Shown in pieces: positions 26,811-35,834 of a stretch of DNA of 64,000 nucleotides. The notes below the pieces were generated by a model that was given only the letters and a program-made list of their open reading frames with translations, did not search any database and had not been told where the DNA came from. Origin of the DNA: Escherichia fergusonii ATCC 35469 (GTDB lineage Bacteria > Pseudomonadota > Gammaproteobacteria > Enterobacterales > Enterobacteriaceae); contig NC_011740.1 in NCBI RefSeq assembly GCF_000026225.1, positions 2,852,001 to 2,916,000 on the forward strand, written 5' to 3'. Position numbers and translations under genes: made by a program. Each line of letters begins with the position of its first letter. The first letter of the stretch is position 1.

Positions 26811-27731
26811 ATGAACCGATTTACCCTTAAACAACTTAAATATTTTGTCACCGTCGTCGAAACAGAAAGTATTGCTGAAGCTTCACGTCAGTTACACATT
26901 GCCCAACCTTCAATTTCTATTGCGATTAAAAATCTCGAAAGCACCTTTGATCAACAACTCTTTATTCGCCACCATGCGCAAGGTGTATCGTTAACATCAG
27001 GTGGCAGACGTTTCTATGAAAAGGCGAAAGAGCTCTTGCGCTTATCCTGGGAGTTCGAGCAAAACTCACGTGCCGATAAGGACATGATTTCAGGAACAAT
27101 TTCAATAGGTTGTTTTGAATCGGTAGCCCCGTTATATATGCCGAAACTGGTTGCAGGATTCAAAAAACTTTATCCTGAAATTACTCTGCAACTTTATGAT
27201 GGTGAGCAACATGAATTAATGCACGGTTTACATCGTGGGCGATTTGATCTGGCTTTGTTGTATGATCTGGAGCTGGGTCATACCATCCATAAAGAATTAC
27301 TTAACGCACCGCACCAGCCTTATGCATTATTGCCCGCATCACATCCTTTGGCACGAAAAAAGAGCGTGACACTGCAGGAACTGAGCAAGGAACCCATGAT
27401 CTTGCTTGATGCCGTGCCGAGCAAAAATTATTTTGTCGCTATTTTCAAAGAAAAAGGTTATCACCCTCATATTGCTTACAGTTCACCTTCTATTGAAATG
27501 GTACGTTGTATGGTTGGACAAGGGTTAGGATTTTCAGTATTAGTTACCCGCCCCTGCAGCGATATAACCTATGATGGTGAGCGTCTTGTACAACTCGATA
27601 TAGAAGATGAAATGCCTGCATCAACATTAATAATGGCACACCTTGCAAATAATGAACCTACCCGACCGACGCAATTATTTATGGATTACTGCCGTAACCG
27701 TGAATTAATGCCGCCAGGATTACATTATTAA
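26811..27731 (+). CDS. LysR-type transcriptional regulator of the catabolic cluster
   Basis: A 306-residue regulator: winged helix-turn-helix at 5-63 (FTLKQLKYFVTVVETESIAEA, QLHIAQPSISIAIKNLES) and a periplasmic-binding-like effector domain from about 90 to 295. It is divergent from the transporter operon and is followed, 123 bp on, by the monooxygenase operon, so it probably activates both on sensing the substrate or an intermediate. Confidence 0.9.
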   Translation: MNRFTLKQLKYFVTVVETESIAEASRQLHIAQPSISIAIKNLESTFDQQLFIRHHAQGVSLTSGGRRFYEKAKELLRLSWEFEQNSRADKDMISGTISIGCFESVAPLYMPKLVAGFKKLYPEITLQLYDGEQHELMHGLHRGRFDLALLYDLELGHTIHKELLNAPHQPYALLPASHPLARKKSVTLQELSKEPMILLDAVPSKNYFVAIFKEKGYHPHIAYSSPSIEMVRCMVGQGLGFSVLVTRPCSDITYDGERLVQLDIEDEMPASTLIMAHLANNEPTRPTQLFMDYCRNRELMPPGLHY

Positions 27732-27854
27732 GCCTCGTAATTTTATATACTCAAGAACGTTTTATAATAATTTACCCACTGCGCGTTGTTATTTAATCTG
27801 AGCTTAGTCAATTCCGGTAAATACGCCGGTTCACCGTGCGAAAGGATAACAATA

Positions 27855-29114
27855 ATGACAGAGCAAATAACCGTTACAGATACATTAGTGGTTGGTGCGG
27901 GACAGGCAGGTGTGGCGATGAGTGAACATCTCACGAATCTTGACATTCCTCATCTGGTACTTGAAAAACAACGGATTGCTGAAGCCTGGCGCAGTGGACG
28001 CTGGGACTCGCTGGTAGCTAATGGCCCGGCATGGCATGACAGATTCCCGAATATGTCGTTTCCTGACTGTGATGGCGACAGCTTCGTAGCAAAAGATCAG
28101 GTTGCCGACTATTTCGAAAGCTGGGCTAAAACCTTCAACGCGCCCATTCGTACAGGTGTTGAAGTATTACATGCACAAGCTTTAGACGGACGTCCAGGTT
28201 TTCGCGTCGAAACCTCTAAGGGTGTTATTGAAACCCAACGAATTATTGCTGCCACCGGACCATTTCAAAAACCCGTTATTCCCGCGATTGCCCAACAAAA
28301 TAGTGATCTTCACCAGATACACTCTGCCCATTACTTCCGCCCACAACAATTACCCGCAGGAGGCGTACTGGTCATCGGTGCCGGATCTTCCGGGGTGCAA
28401 ATTGCTGATGAATTACAGCGCGCAGGCAAAAAGGTCTGGTTATCGGTTGGCGCACATGATCGCCCTCCTCGTCGTTATCGTCAGCGTGATTTCTGTTGGT
28501 GGCTGGGGGTGTTGGGCCTTTGGGAAGCCTCCGTCAAACAACCCGGGAAAGAGCATGTCACCATCGCCGTGAGCGGTGCCCGTGGCGGTCATACTGTTGA
28601 TTTCCGCCAACTGGCACATCGTGGCATCACACTGGTGGGGCAAACCCTGGAATTAAACCACGGTAAAGCGCTCTTCGGTGATGATCTTCAGGAAAACATT
28701 CGTCGGGGTGATGAGTCCTACCTGGAGTTGCTGGACGCTGCAGATGCCTACATTACCCGCAATGGTCTTAAATTACCTGAAGAACCAGAAGCCCGTTATT
28801 TCCTGCCAGATCCGCAATGCCTGACTCACCCTTTGCACGAGCTGGATCTGGCTAATGCCGGAATCACCTCTGTTATCTGGGCAACGGGTTATGCCACCGA
28901 CTACCGTTGGCTGAAAGTAAATGCTTTTGATGAACACAACCAGCCATGCCACCAGCGTGGAATTTCCAGCGAACCTGGTATCTATTTTCTGGGGCTTCCC
29001 TGGCTTTCCCGCCGTGGCTCCTCTTTTATCTGGGGCGTGTGGCATGACGCGAAATATATTGCCGATCACATTGCTATCCAGCGTCAGTACCAGGCCTACC
29101 ATCCCTCTCATTAA
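27855..29114 (+). CDS. FAD-dependent monooxygenase (CzcO/FMO type)
   Basis: A 419-residue flavin monooxygenase. FAD Rossmann motif VVGAGQAGVAMSEHL (about 12-26) and NADPH motif VIGAGSSGVQIAD (about 174-186) are both intact, with the WATGYATDYRW motif near 343-353 typical of the family. The ATG at 27855 after AAAGGA is the better start than the longer frame from 27786. First enzyme gene of the rightward operon, 14 bp before the RidA gene. Likely hydroxylates a nitrogen or inserts oxygen in a small amine or carbonyl; substrate not predictable. Confidence 0.85.
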   Translation: MTEQITVTDTLVVGAGQAGVAMSEHLTNLDIPHLVLEKQRIAEAWRSGRWDSLVANGPAWHDRFPNMSFPDCDGDSFVAKDQVADYFESWAKTFNAPIRTGVEVLHAQALDGRPGFRVETSKGVIETQRIIAATGPFQKPVIPAIAQQNSDLHQIHSAHYFRPQQLPAGGVLVIGAGSSGVQIADELQRAGKKVWLSVGAHDRPPRRYRQRDFCWWLGVLGLWEASVKQPGKEHVTIAVSGARGGHTVDFRQLAHRGITLVGQTLELNHGKALFGDDLQENIRRGDESYLELLDAADAYITRNGLKLPEEPEARYFLPDPQCLTHPLHELDLANAGITSVIWATGYATDYRWLKVNAFDEHNQPCHQRGISSEPGIYFLGLPWLSRRGSSFIWGVWHDAKYIADHIAIQRQYQAYHPSH

Positions 29115-29128
29115 TAAGGATAAATACT

Positions 29129-29563
29129 ATGCCAACACATACACGTATTCGGATGTTCAACACCAAAGAAACTTACCCTAATCAGACACTGAACAATGAC
29201 CTGTGTCAGGCGGTGCGGGCAGGCAATACCGTTTATTTGCGCGGTCAGGTAGGTACGGATTTTGCGGGCAATCTGGTTGGGCCAGGTGATGCCCGTGCGC
29301 AGGCAGAACAGGCGATGAAAAATGTAAAAATGCTGCTGGAAGAAGCAGGAAGTGATCTTTCACACATTGTAAAAACCACCACTTATCTCATCGATCCCCG
29401 TTATCGTGAACCGGTGTATCAGGAGGTCGGTAAATGGTTAAAAGGCGTATTTCCTGTCTCGACTGGCCTGGTGGTCTCGGCGCTGGCCCAACCACAATGG
29501 TTAATGGAAATTGACGTAACAGCCGTTATTCCTGAAGACTGGAATAAGAAGGTGCTTTTATGA
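29129..29563 (+). CDS. RidA/YjgF family protein lacking the catalytic arginine
   Basis: A 144-residue trimeric Rid-family protein. RidA proper hydrolyses reactive imines with an Arg about 15 residues before a conserved Glu. Here the Glu remains (MEIDVTAV) but the Arg position reads VVSALAQPQW, so it belongs to one of the Arg-less Rid subgroups often tied to particular catabolic operons. It overlaps the DUF1028 gene by 4 bp (ATGA), showing tight co-expression. Probably acts on an unstable nitrogen intermediate of the pathway. Confidence 0.85.
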   Translation: MPTHTRIRMFNTKETYPNQTLNNDLCQAVRAGNTVYLRGQVGTDFAGNLVGPGDARAQAEQAMKNVKMLLEEAGSDLSHIVKTTTYLIDPRYREPVYQEVGKWLKGVFPVSTGLVVSALAQPQWLMEIDVTAVIPEDWNKKVLL

Positions 29564-30234
29564 CGCTCTCGATTACGGCTTTATGCCCGGAATCCGGGCA
29601 ATTAGGTATAGCAATCAGCTCTTCAAGCATTGCGGTCGGCGCACGTTGCCCATGGTTACAGGCAGGCATCGGCGCAGTTGCCAGTCAAAACATTACATTG
29701 CCAGCCTTAGGGCCACAAATTCTTGCCGGTCTGGAGTCAGGGTTAACAGCAGAACAGGCGTTGAAACGAGCACTGGGAGAAGATCGTTTTAGTGAATATC
29801 GTCAGGTGGCAGTCATGAGTGCTGATGGCATAAGCGCGATTTTTAGCGGCGAACAAACATTAGGAATATGGCATGTTCAACAGGGCGAAAACTGTGTGGC
29901 TGCGGGGAATATGCTCGCCAGCCAGCAAGTCATCACCGCCATGATTACCGCTTTTGAGAATGCGACTGGTGAACTGACCAGCCGTTTACTTGCGGCGCTC
30001 CGGGCAGGAATTGATCAGGGAGGCGAAGCTGGCCCGGAACATTCTGCGGCCGTAAAAGTCGTGGATGATTATATCTGGCCAGTTGTTGATCTGCGCATCG
30101 ACTGGGCTGATGCTGATCCTGTGGCCAGCTTGCAAGCGCTATGGCAGGCTTATGAACCACAAATGGAGGCGTACATTACCAGAGCACTGGACCCACGTGA
30201 TGCTCCTGGCTATGGCGTACCGGGCGATGAATAA
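29560..30234 (+). CDS. DUF1028 Ntn-hydrolase-like protein
   Basis: A 224-residue protein of the DUF1028 family (start ITALCPESGQLGIAISSSSIAVGARCPWLQAGIG, then QNITLPALGPQIL). The family has an N-terminal-nucleophile hydrolase fold and is commonly found beside RidA and M20 peptidase genes in catabolic clusters; its reaction is not established to my knowledge. The stop overlaps the next start by 8 bp. Confidence 0.85.
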   Translation: MTLSITALCPESGQLGIAISSSSIAVGARCPWLQAGIGAVASQNITLPALGPQILAGLESGLTAEQALKRALGEDRFSEYRQVAVMSADGISAIFSGEQTLGIWHVQQGENCVAAGNMLASQQVITAMITAFENATGELTSRLLAALRAGIDQGGEAGPEHSAAVKVVDDYIWPVVDLRIDWADADPVASLQALWQAYEPQMEAYITRALDPRDAPGYGVPGDE

Positions 30235-31402
30235 CTCAGTACAGGAGTTACTCGCGCAGTTGCTGGCTTTTGACACCACCAGCCGGGAATCAAACCTGGC
30301 AATGATAATGATGATTCGAGATTTCCTCGATGCTCGTGGTGTGACCTCGCAACTCTTTTATGATGATACGGGGTGTAAAGCAAATCTGTATGCGCGGATT
30401 GGACCGGCAGGAGGCGGAGGCGTCATGCTTTCAGGCCACACCGACGTAGTGCCAATAGATGGACAGTCATGGACAGTACCGCCCTTTGCCTTAACGGAAC
30501 GTGATGGGCGTTTTTACGGACGCGGTAGTGCAGATATGAAAGGGTTTATTGCCTGTGTACTGGCATCACTGGAAACCTTTCTCGTTGCGCCATTGCGTAT
30601 GCCACTTCACCTGGCATTTTCGTATGACGAAGAAGTGGGTTGCCTGGGAGTGCGCAGCCTCGTGGAGCATATCGGAGCATCCGCAGAAAAACCTGCACTA
30701 TGCATTATCGGTGAGCCAACTGAAATGCAGCCGGTTTTTGGACATAAAGGTAAGTTGGCAATGCGCTGCCGTGTGAACGGTCACGCTTGCCACTCTGCCC
30801 ATGCACCAGAGGGTGTTAACGCAATCAGTTATGCTGCCCAACTGATCAGCCATCTTGATGAACTGGGCAGTGTCTTTTCTCGCAGGCAAGATCCTCGTTT
30901 TACTCCTTGCGGTGCAACAATACAGGTTGGCGTTATTGCTGGCGGTACTGCCCTGAATATCGTGCCGCAAAGTTGTTGGTTTGATTTTGAGATTCGCTAT
31001 CTGCCCGGAACGCGTCCGCAAGATGTCACCGAAGCCCTGGCGGCCTGGGCCGAAAGCCAGTTACTTCCGTCAATGCGTAAGGTTGCCAAAAGTTCCGAGA
31101 TTCGTTTTCAGCAACTTAGCCATTACCCTGGTTTGCTGAGCGATCCGCAAAGCAGTTTTGCCAGAGCACTGGCGCAATGGTGTGACAGTACATGTTTCTC
31201 AACCGTAGCCTTTGGCACAGAAGGAGGATTGTTTAGTGAAGCGGGTGTGCCAACGCTCATCTGTGGGCCTGGAAGCATGGCACAAGGGCATAAAGCAGAT
31301 GAATATGTCAGTATTGCGCAAATTGAGCGCTGCATGACAATGCTTAAAAATTTATGCGACTGGATGTGTCTGGATAATAAAAATTATTTTGATACAAATT
31401 AA
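30227..31402 (+). CDS. M20-family deacylase (ArgE/DapE-like)
   Basis: A 391-residue two-zinc amidohydrolase. Ligands and catalysts: SGHTDVVP (about 67-74), GRGSADMKG (about 97-105), YDEEVGC (about 132-138), GEPTEMQP (about 161-168) and a late His in AQGHKADEYV (about 357). I chose the ATG at 30227 that overlaps the DUF1028 stop; longer frames from 30065 or 30212 are possible. Such enzymes remove acyl groups from N-acyl amino acids, so the pathway probably ends by freeing an amino acid. Last gene of the rightward operon. Confidence 0.85.
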   Translation: MNNSVQELLAQLLAFDTTSRESNLAMIMMIRDFLDARGVTSQLFYDDTGCKANLYARIGPAGGGGVMLSGHTDVVPIDGQSWTVPPFALTERDGRFYGRGSADMKGFIACVLASLETFLVAPLRMPLHLAFSYDEEVGCLGVRSLVEHIGASAEKPALCIIGEPTEMQPVFGHKGKLAMRCRVNGHACHSAHAPEGVNAISYAAQLISHLDELGSVFSRRQDPRFTPCGATIQVGVIAGGTALNIVPQSCWFDFEIRYLPGTRPQDVTEALAAWAESQLLPSMRKVAKSSEIRFQQLSHYPGLLSDPQSSFARALAQWCDSTCFSTVAFGTEGGLFSEAGVPTLICGPGSMAQGHKADEYVSIAQIERCMTMLKNLCDWMCLDNKNYFDTN

Positions 31403-31506
31403 ATGATACGTGCGAACATTATTTTCCGTTGGAAATAGCAATTAAAGCTTCCCATAATAGTAAAAATGGACCACCTTACTTACCTAAATATAATACCTTA
31501 ATATGC

Positions 31507-31526
31507 TTAGGATTTAGTTATTCGCC
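31507..31526 (+). promoter_or_regulatory. GAD box (GadE-binding site)
   Basis: TTAGGATTTAGTTATTCGCC matches the GadE GAD box consensus (TTAGGATTTTGTTATTTAAA) in 15 of its first 16 positions. It lies about 80 bp before the decarboxylase ATG, the same spacing as at gadA and gadB in K-12, so the gene is likely induced by acid and in stationary phase through GadE. Confidence 0.85.
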
Positions 31527-31596
31527 ATAACCTTGATCCAACCTGAGATAAATCCTACTTTTTTCAGGCACCCAAAAACATATCAAGGAGTTTAAA

Positions 31597-32997
31597 ATGG
31601 CTCAGAAGCTGTTAACAGATTTTCGCTCCGAACTACTCGATTCTCGTTTCGGCGCTAAAGCCATTTCGACCGTAGCGGAATCAAAACATTTCCCGCTGCA
31701 TGAAATACGCGACGATATTGCCTATCAGATTATCAGCGACGAATTATTTCTCGACGGTAATGCCCGTCAAAACCTTGCAACATTTTGCCAGACCTGGGAT
31801 GACGAAAATGTTCATAAACTGATGGACTTATCGATCAATAAAAACTGGATCGATAAAGAAGAATACCCACAATCAGCCGCTATCGACCTGCGTTGCGTCA
31901 ACATGGTTGCCGACCTGTGGAATGCGCCAAAACCTAAAAATGGCCAGGCAGTTGGTACTAACACCATCGGTTCTTCCGAAGCCTGTATGCTGGGCGGGAT
32001 GGCAATGAAATGGCGCTGGCGTAAACGTATGGAAGCCGCCGGAAAACCAACCGATAAACCAAACCTGGTCTGCGGCCCGGTACAGATTTGCTGGCACAAA
32101 TTCGCCCGTTACTGGGATGTCGAATTACGCGAAATTCCTATGCGCCACGGCCAGTTGTTTATGGATCCACAACGCATGATTGAAGCGTGCGACGAAAACA
32201 CCATCGGTGTGGTGCCGACCTTTGGTGTGACTTACACCGGTAACTATGAGTTCCCGCAGCCACTGCACGATGCACTGGACAAATTCCAGGCAGATACCGG
32301 TATCGACATTGATATGCATATTGATGCCGCCAGTGGTGGCTTCCTGGCTCCGTTTGTTGCCCCGGATATCGTCTGGGACTTCCGCCTGCCGCGTGTGAAA
32401 TCAATCAGCGCTTCTGGTCACAAATTCGGCCTTGCTCCGCTGGGCTGCGGCTGGGTTATCTGGCGTGATGAAGAAGCATTGCCGAAAGAACTGATCTTCA
32501 ACGTTGACTATCTCGGTGGTCAAATCGGTACTTTCGCCATCAACTTCTCCCGCCCGGCAGGCCAGGTTATTGCTCAGTATTACGAGTTCCTGCGCCTGGG
32601 TCGTGAAGGCTATACCAAAGTTCAGAATGCCTCTTATCAGGTGGCGGCTTATCTGGCACGGGAAATCGCACGGTTAGGGCCGTATGAATTTATTTGTACC
32701 GGTCGCCCGGACGAAGGTATTCCTGCGGTGTGCTTCAAACTGAAAGATGGGGAAGATCCAGGTTACACCCTGTATGACCTCTCTGAACGTCTGCGCTTGC
32801 GTGGCTGGCAAGTTCCGGCCTTTACCCTTGGCGGTGAAGCCACTGATATCGTAGTAATGCGTATTATGTGCCGCCGTGGCTTCGAAATGGACTTCGCTGA
32901 ATTACTGCTGGAAGACTATAAAGCTTCTCTGAAATATCTCAGCGATCATCCGAAATTACAGGGCATTGCGCAGCAAAATAGCTTTAAACATACCTGA
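31597..32997 (+). CDS. Glutamate decarboxylase, GadA/GadB paralogue
   Basis: A 466-residue PLP enzyme converting glutamate and a proton to GABA and CO2. The PLP lysine is in SASGHKFGLAPLG (about 276), with HIDAASGGF before it, and the C-terminal AQQNSFKHT that closes the active site at neutral pH is conserved. The first 40 residues differ clearly from K-12 GadA/GadB, as do several later positions, so it is probably a separate locus rather than gadA or gadB. Preceded by a GAD box and followed by a strong terminator and a glutaminase gene. No gadC antiporter here. Confidence 0.92.
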   Translation: MAQKLLTDFRSELLDSRFGAKAISTVAESKHFPLHEIRDDIAYQIISDELFLDGNARQNLATFCQTWDDENVHKLMDLSINKNWIDKEEYPQSAAIDLRCVNMVADLWNAPKPKNGQAVGTNTIGSSEACMLGGMAMKWRWRKRMEAAGKPTDKPNLVCGPVQICWHKFARYWDVELREIPMRHGQLFMDPQRMIEACDENTIGVVPTFGVTYTGNYEFPQPLHDALDKFQADTGIDIDMHIDAASGGFLAPFVAPDIVWDFRLPRVKSISASGHKFGLAPLGCGWVIWRDEEALPKELIFNVDYLGGQIGTFAINFSRPAGQVIAQYYEFLRLGREGYTKVQNASYQVAAYLAREIARLGPYEFICTGRPDEGIPAVCFKLKDGEDPGYTLYDLSERLRLRGWQVPAFTLGGEATDIVVMRIMCRRGFEMDFAELLLEDYKASLKYLSDHPKLQGIAQQNSFKHT

Positions 32998-33023
32998 TAG
33001 TGACAATTAATTTCCTGAAAGCA

Positions 33024-33056
33024 GAATGTTCAGATTGGTAATCAATCTGAACATTC
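33024..33056 (+). terminator. Rho-independent terminator after the decarboxylase
   Basis: Fourteen-bp perfect arms GAATGTTCAGATTG (33024-33037) and CAATCTGAACATTC (33043-33056), loop of 5, then CTGTATTTTATTTT. Confidence 0.85.
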
Positions 33057-33194
33057 CTGTATTTTATTTTCAGTAATTATTATCTGCTTAAACATAGCCT
33101 GAAATAAAACGGTCCTTTCGTACAGGCTATATATTTACATCCAATTATTCACATCCAGATAAAAAGCTGCCTTTTATTAGAAAGGAGAAAATTA

Positions 33195-34142
33195 ATGGCT
33201 ACTGAACATGACAAATTACAACAAGCAGTCAAAAAAGCATGGCAACAATATTCAACACTACAAGGCGGCACAAACGCCAGCTATATTCCTTATCTTGCCA
33301 GTGTTCCGGCAAATCTCTCGGCATTAGCCATTGTTACCGCTGACGGCGACATCATTACGCAGGGAGACACCGAATATCGTTTCGCTCTGGAATCCATTTC
33401 TAAAATCTGCACCCTTGCACTGGCATTGGAAGATGTCGGCCCGGAAGAAGTGCATAACAAGATTGGTGCCGATCCAACTGGCTTACCGTTTAACTCGGTT
33501 ATTGCTCTGGAACTGCATCAGGGTAAGCCGCTGTCACCATTGGTCAATGCCGGCGCTATGTCTACCGTCAGCCTGGTGAATGCGCGGGATCGTGAAAACC
33601 GTTGGTCACGCATTCTTCATATGCAGCAGCAACTTACCGGAGCACCAGTGGCACTGTCTGACGAAGTGAATCAATCGGAACAAACAACTAATTTCCATAA
33701 CCGCGCAATTGCCTGGCTGCTGTATTCCGCTAACACACTTTACTGCGATCCCATGGAAGCCTGCGACGTTTACACCCGCCAGTGTTCAACGCTTATTAAT
33801 ACCATTGAACTGGCAACCATTGGGGCAACCTTTGCTGCCGGAGGAGTCAATCCCCTGAGCAAACAACGGGTAGTGAAAGAGGAAAATGTGCCTTTTATTC
33901 TGGCGGAGATGATGATGGAAGGAATGTATGGCAGCTCTGGCGACTGGGCTTATACCGTTGGATTACCTGCAAAAAGCGGTGTCGGCGGCGGTATTCTGGC
34001 TGTCGTCCCCGGAGTAATGGGAATTGCGGCCTTTGCCCCGCCCCTGGATGACGCTGGCAATAGCGTTCGTGGGCAAAAAATGGTGGCAGCCGTTGCTCAG
34101 GAACTGGGCTATAACCTGTTTCGTGGTCATCAGACTCGCTGA
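33195..34142 (+). CDS. Glutaminase, GlsA (YbaS) paralogue
   Basis: A 315-residue serine-dependent glutaminase hydrolysing glutamine to glutamate and ammonia. The Ser-x-x-Lys dyad is in FALESISKICTLALAL (about 64-67), with NAGAMSTVSL, SEQTTNFHNRAIAWLL and SGVGGGILAVVPG blocks all conserved. Roughly 70 percent similar by eye to K-12 YbaS, so a paralogue. It lies 197 bp behind the decarboxylase gene: glutamine deamidation releases ammonia that neutralises acid and supplies glutamate for the decarboxylase. AAAGGAG precedes the ATG. Confidence 0.92.
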   Translation: MATEHDKLQQAVKKAWQQYSTLQGGTNASYIPYLASVPANLSALAIVTADGDIITQGDTEYRFALESISKICTLALALEDVGPEEVHNKIGADPTGLPFNSVIALELHQGKPLSPLVNAGAMSTVSLVNARDRENRWSRILHMQQQLTGAPVALSDEVNQSEQTTNFHNRAIAWLLYSANTLYCDPMEACDVYTRQCSTLINTIELATIGATFAAGGVNPLSKQRVVKEENVPFILAEMMMEGMYGSSGDWAYTVGLPAKSGVGGGILAVVPGVMGIAAFAPPLDDAGNSVRGQKMVAAVAQELGYNLFRGHQTR

Positions 34143-34281
34143 TTAATTCCCGCTTTTTAGGCCAGATGCAAAGATTTAAGAATCATCCCATACCCGTGCC
34201 AACTATGCTTAATGTTCAAAAAACGAGCGCGGCGCGGATATAACACCATTCTTAAATCAACTTATTATGCGGAGGCCTGGC

Positions 34282-34881
34282 ATGAGCACCCCTGGCAACA
34301 ATGCTGAAGAGAACCGTCCAGGCAACACCCTGGGCCATCACGATCTTAGTGTACCCCCTCCCCCCCAATACTTACCTTTAACACTGAATATCAACGGCAA
34401 ATACCACCAGCTTAAGGTTGATAGCCGCACCACATTGTTGGATGTTTTACGTGAAAATCTGCAACTGACGGGAACGAAAAAAGGATGTGATCACGGGCAG
34501 TGTGGCGCGTGTACCGTTATCGTCAATGGCCGACGTGTCAATGCCTGCCTGACGCTGGCAATTATGAATCAGGATGCTGATGTCATTACCATTGAAGGAC
34601 TCGGTACGCCAGAAAACCTGCATTTAATGCAAGCGGCCTTTATCAAACATGACGGTTTTCAATGTGGTTACTGTACCCCCGGACAAATTTGTTCGGCAGT
34701 CGCCATGCTGGAAGAGCTTGATGCCGGGATCCCCAGCCACGTAACGGAAAATTTGCTGACGCCACCAGAACAAACCGCTGACGAAATACGCGAACGCATG
34801 AGCGGCAATCTGTGCCGCTGCGGTGCTTACTCCAACATTCTTGCTGCAATTGAGGATGTCGCCAGGAGTAAAAAATCATGA
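34282..34881 (+). CDS. PaoA-like [2Fe-2S] subunit of aldehyde oxidoreductase, without Tat signal
   Basis: A 199-residue xanthine-oxidase-family iron-sulfur subunit. Plant-type [2Fe-2S] site GCDHGQCGACTV (about 73-84) plus the next Cys at NACL, and the second cluster QCGYCTPGQIC with GNLCRCGAY. Its ends align with K-12 PaoA, but the twin-arginine signal that follows HDLS in PaoA is absent: HHDLSVPPPP leads straight into the first domain. The ATG at 34282 after GGAGG is used; a start at 34267 adds MRRPG but no signal. The enzyme should therefore stay in the cytoplasm. Confidence 0.88.
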   Translation: MSTPGNNAEENRPGNTLGHHDLSVPPPPQYLPLTLNINGKYHQLKVDSRTTLLDVLRENLQLTGTKKGCDHGQCGACTVIVNGRRVNACLTLAIMNQDADVITIEGLGTPENLHLMQAAFIKHDGFQCGYCTPGQICSAVAMLEELDAGIPSHVTENLLTPPEQTADEIRERMSGNLCRCGAYSNILAAIEDVARSKKS

Positions 34882-35834
34882 AAGCTTTTACGTTTGAACG
34901 CGCAAACACTCCCGCCGAAGCCGCCGCCAGCGCACAACGTACACCTGGGGCGAAATTTATTGCTGGTGGAACCAATCTTCTTGATTTGATGAAACTGGAG
35001 ATTGAAACCCCGACACATCTTATTGATGTCAATCACCTGGGCATGAATCACATTGAGCCCACTACGGCTGGTGGGCTGCGTATTGGCGCTCTGGTGCGTA
35101 ATGCTGATCTGGCGGCAGATGAACGTATTCGCCGGGATTACGCCGTGCTCTCACGGGCATTACTGGCAGGAGCGTCGGCGCAACTGCGTAACCAGGCAAG
35201 CACCGCCGGAAATTTACTCCAGCGTACGCGTTGCCCCTATTTTTATGACACTAATCAGCCGTGTAATAAACGCCAGCCTGGAAGTGGTTGCGCCGCACTG
35301 CATGGCAAAAACCGCCAACTGGCAGTGGTCGGCACCAGCGACGCCTGTATTGCCACACATCCCAGCGATATGGCCGTAGCCATGCAATTGCTCGATGCGG
35401 TTGTAGAAACCGTGACCCCGGATGGCAGCGAACGGCACATTCCACTTAGCGATTTTTATTGCTCTCCCGGCGACTCACCTCAGCGTGAAACGGTATTAAC
35501 CGCAGGGGAATTGATCGTCGCCGTCACTTTGCCCCCGCCCATTGTCGGCACACATGTTTATCGCAAAATCCGTGATCGCGCCTCTTATGCCTTTGCACTG
35601 GTATCTGTGGCCGCCATTATTCAGCCCGATGGAAACGGTCGCGTTGCCTTAGGGGGCGTAGCACACAAACCCTGGCGTATGAATGAAGCAGATAAACGCA
35701 TTCCCCTGGGTACAAAGGCGGTTTATGAACAACTGTTCGCTACTGCCCACCCGACTGCAGAAAATGAATACAAGCTCATTCTGGCGAAGCGCACACTCGC
35801 CTCAGTATTAACGCAAGCGGGAGTAACACGATGA
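34878..35834 (+). CDS. PaoB-like FAD and [4Fe-4S] subunit of aldehyde oxidoreductase
   Basis: A 318-residue subunit, the same length as K-12 PaoB and strongly similar. FAD loop KFIAGGTNLLDLMK (about 25-38) and TAGNLLQRTRCPYFYD, followed by the Cys-rich insertion with CNKRQPGSGCAA that in PaoB holds an extra [4Fe-4S] cluster. It overlaps both neighbours by 4 bp (ATGA), so the three subunits are made together. Transfers electrons from the molybdenum centre through the clusters to its acceptor. Confidence 0.9.
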   Translation: MKAFTFERANTPAEAAASAQRTPGAKFIAGGTNLLDLMKLEIETPTHLIDVNHLGMNHIEPTTAGGLRIGALVRNADLAADERIRRDYAVLSRALLAGASAQLRNQASTAGNLLQRTRCPYFYDTNQPCNKRQPGSGCAALHGKNRQLAVVGTSDACIATHPSDMAVAMQLLDAVVETVTPDGSERHIPLSDFYCSPGDSPQRETVLTAGELIVAVTLPPPIVGTHVYRKIRDRASYAFALVSVAAIIQPDGNGRVALGGVAHKPWRMNEADKRIPLGTKAVYEQLFATAHPTAENEYKLILAKRTLASVLTQAGVTR

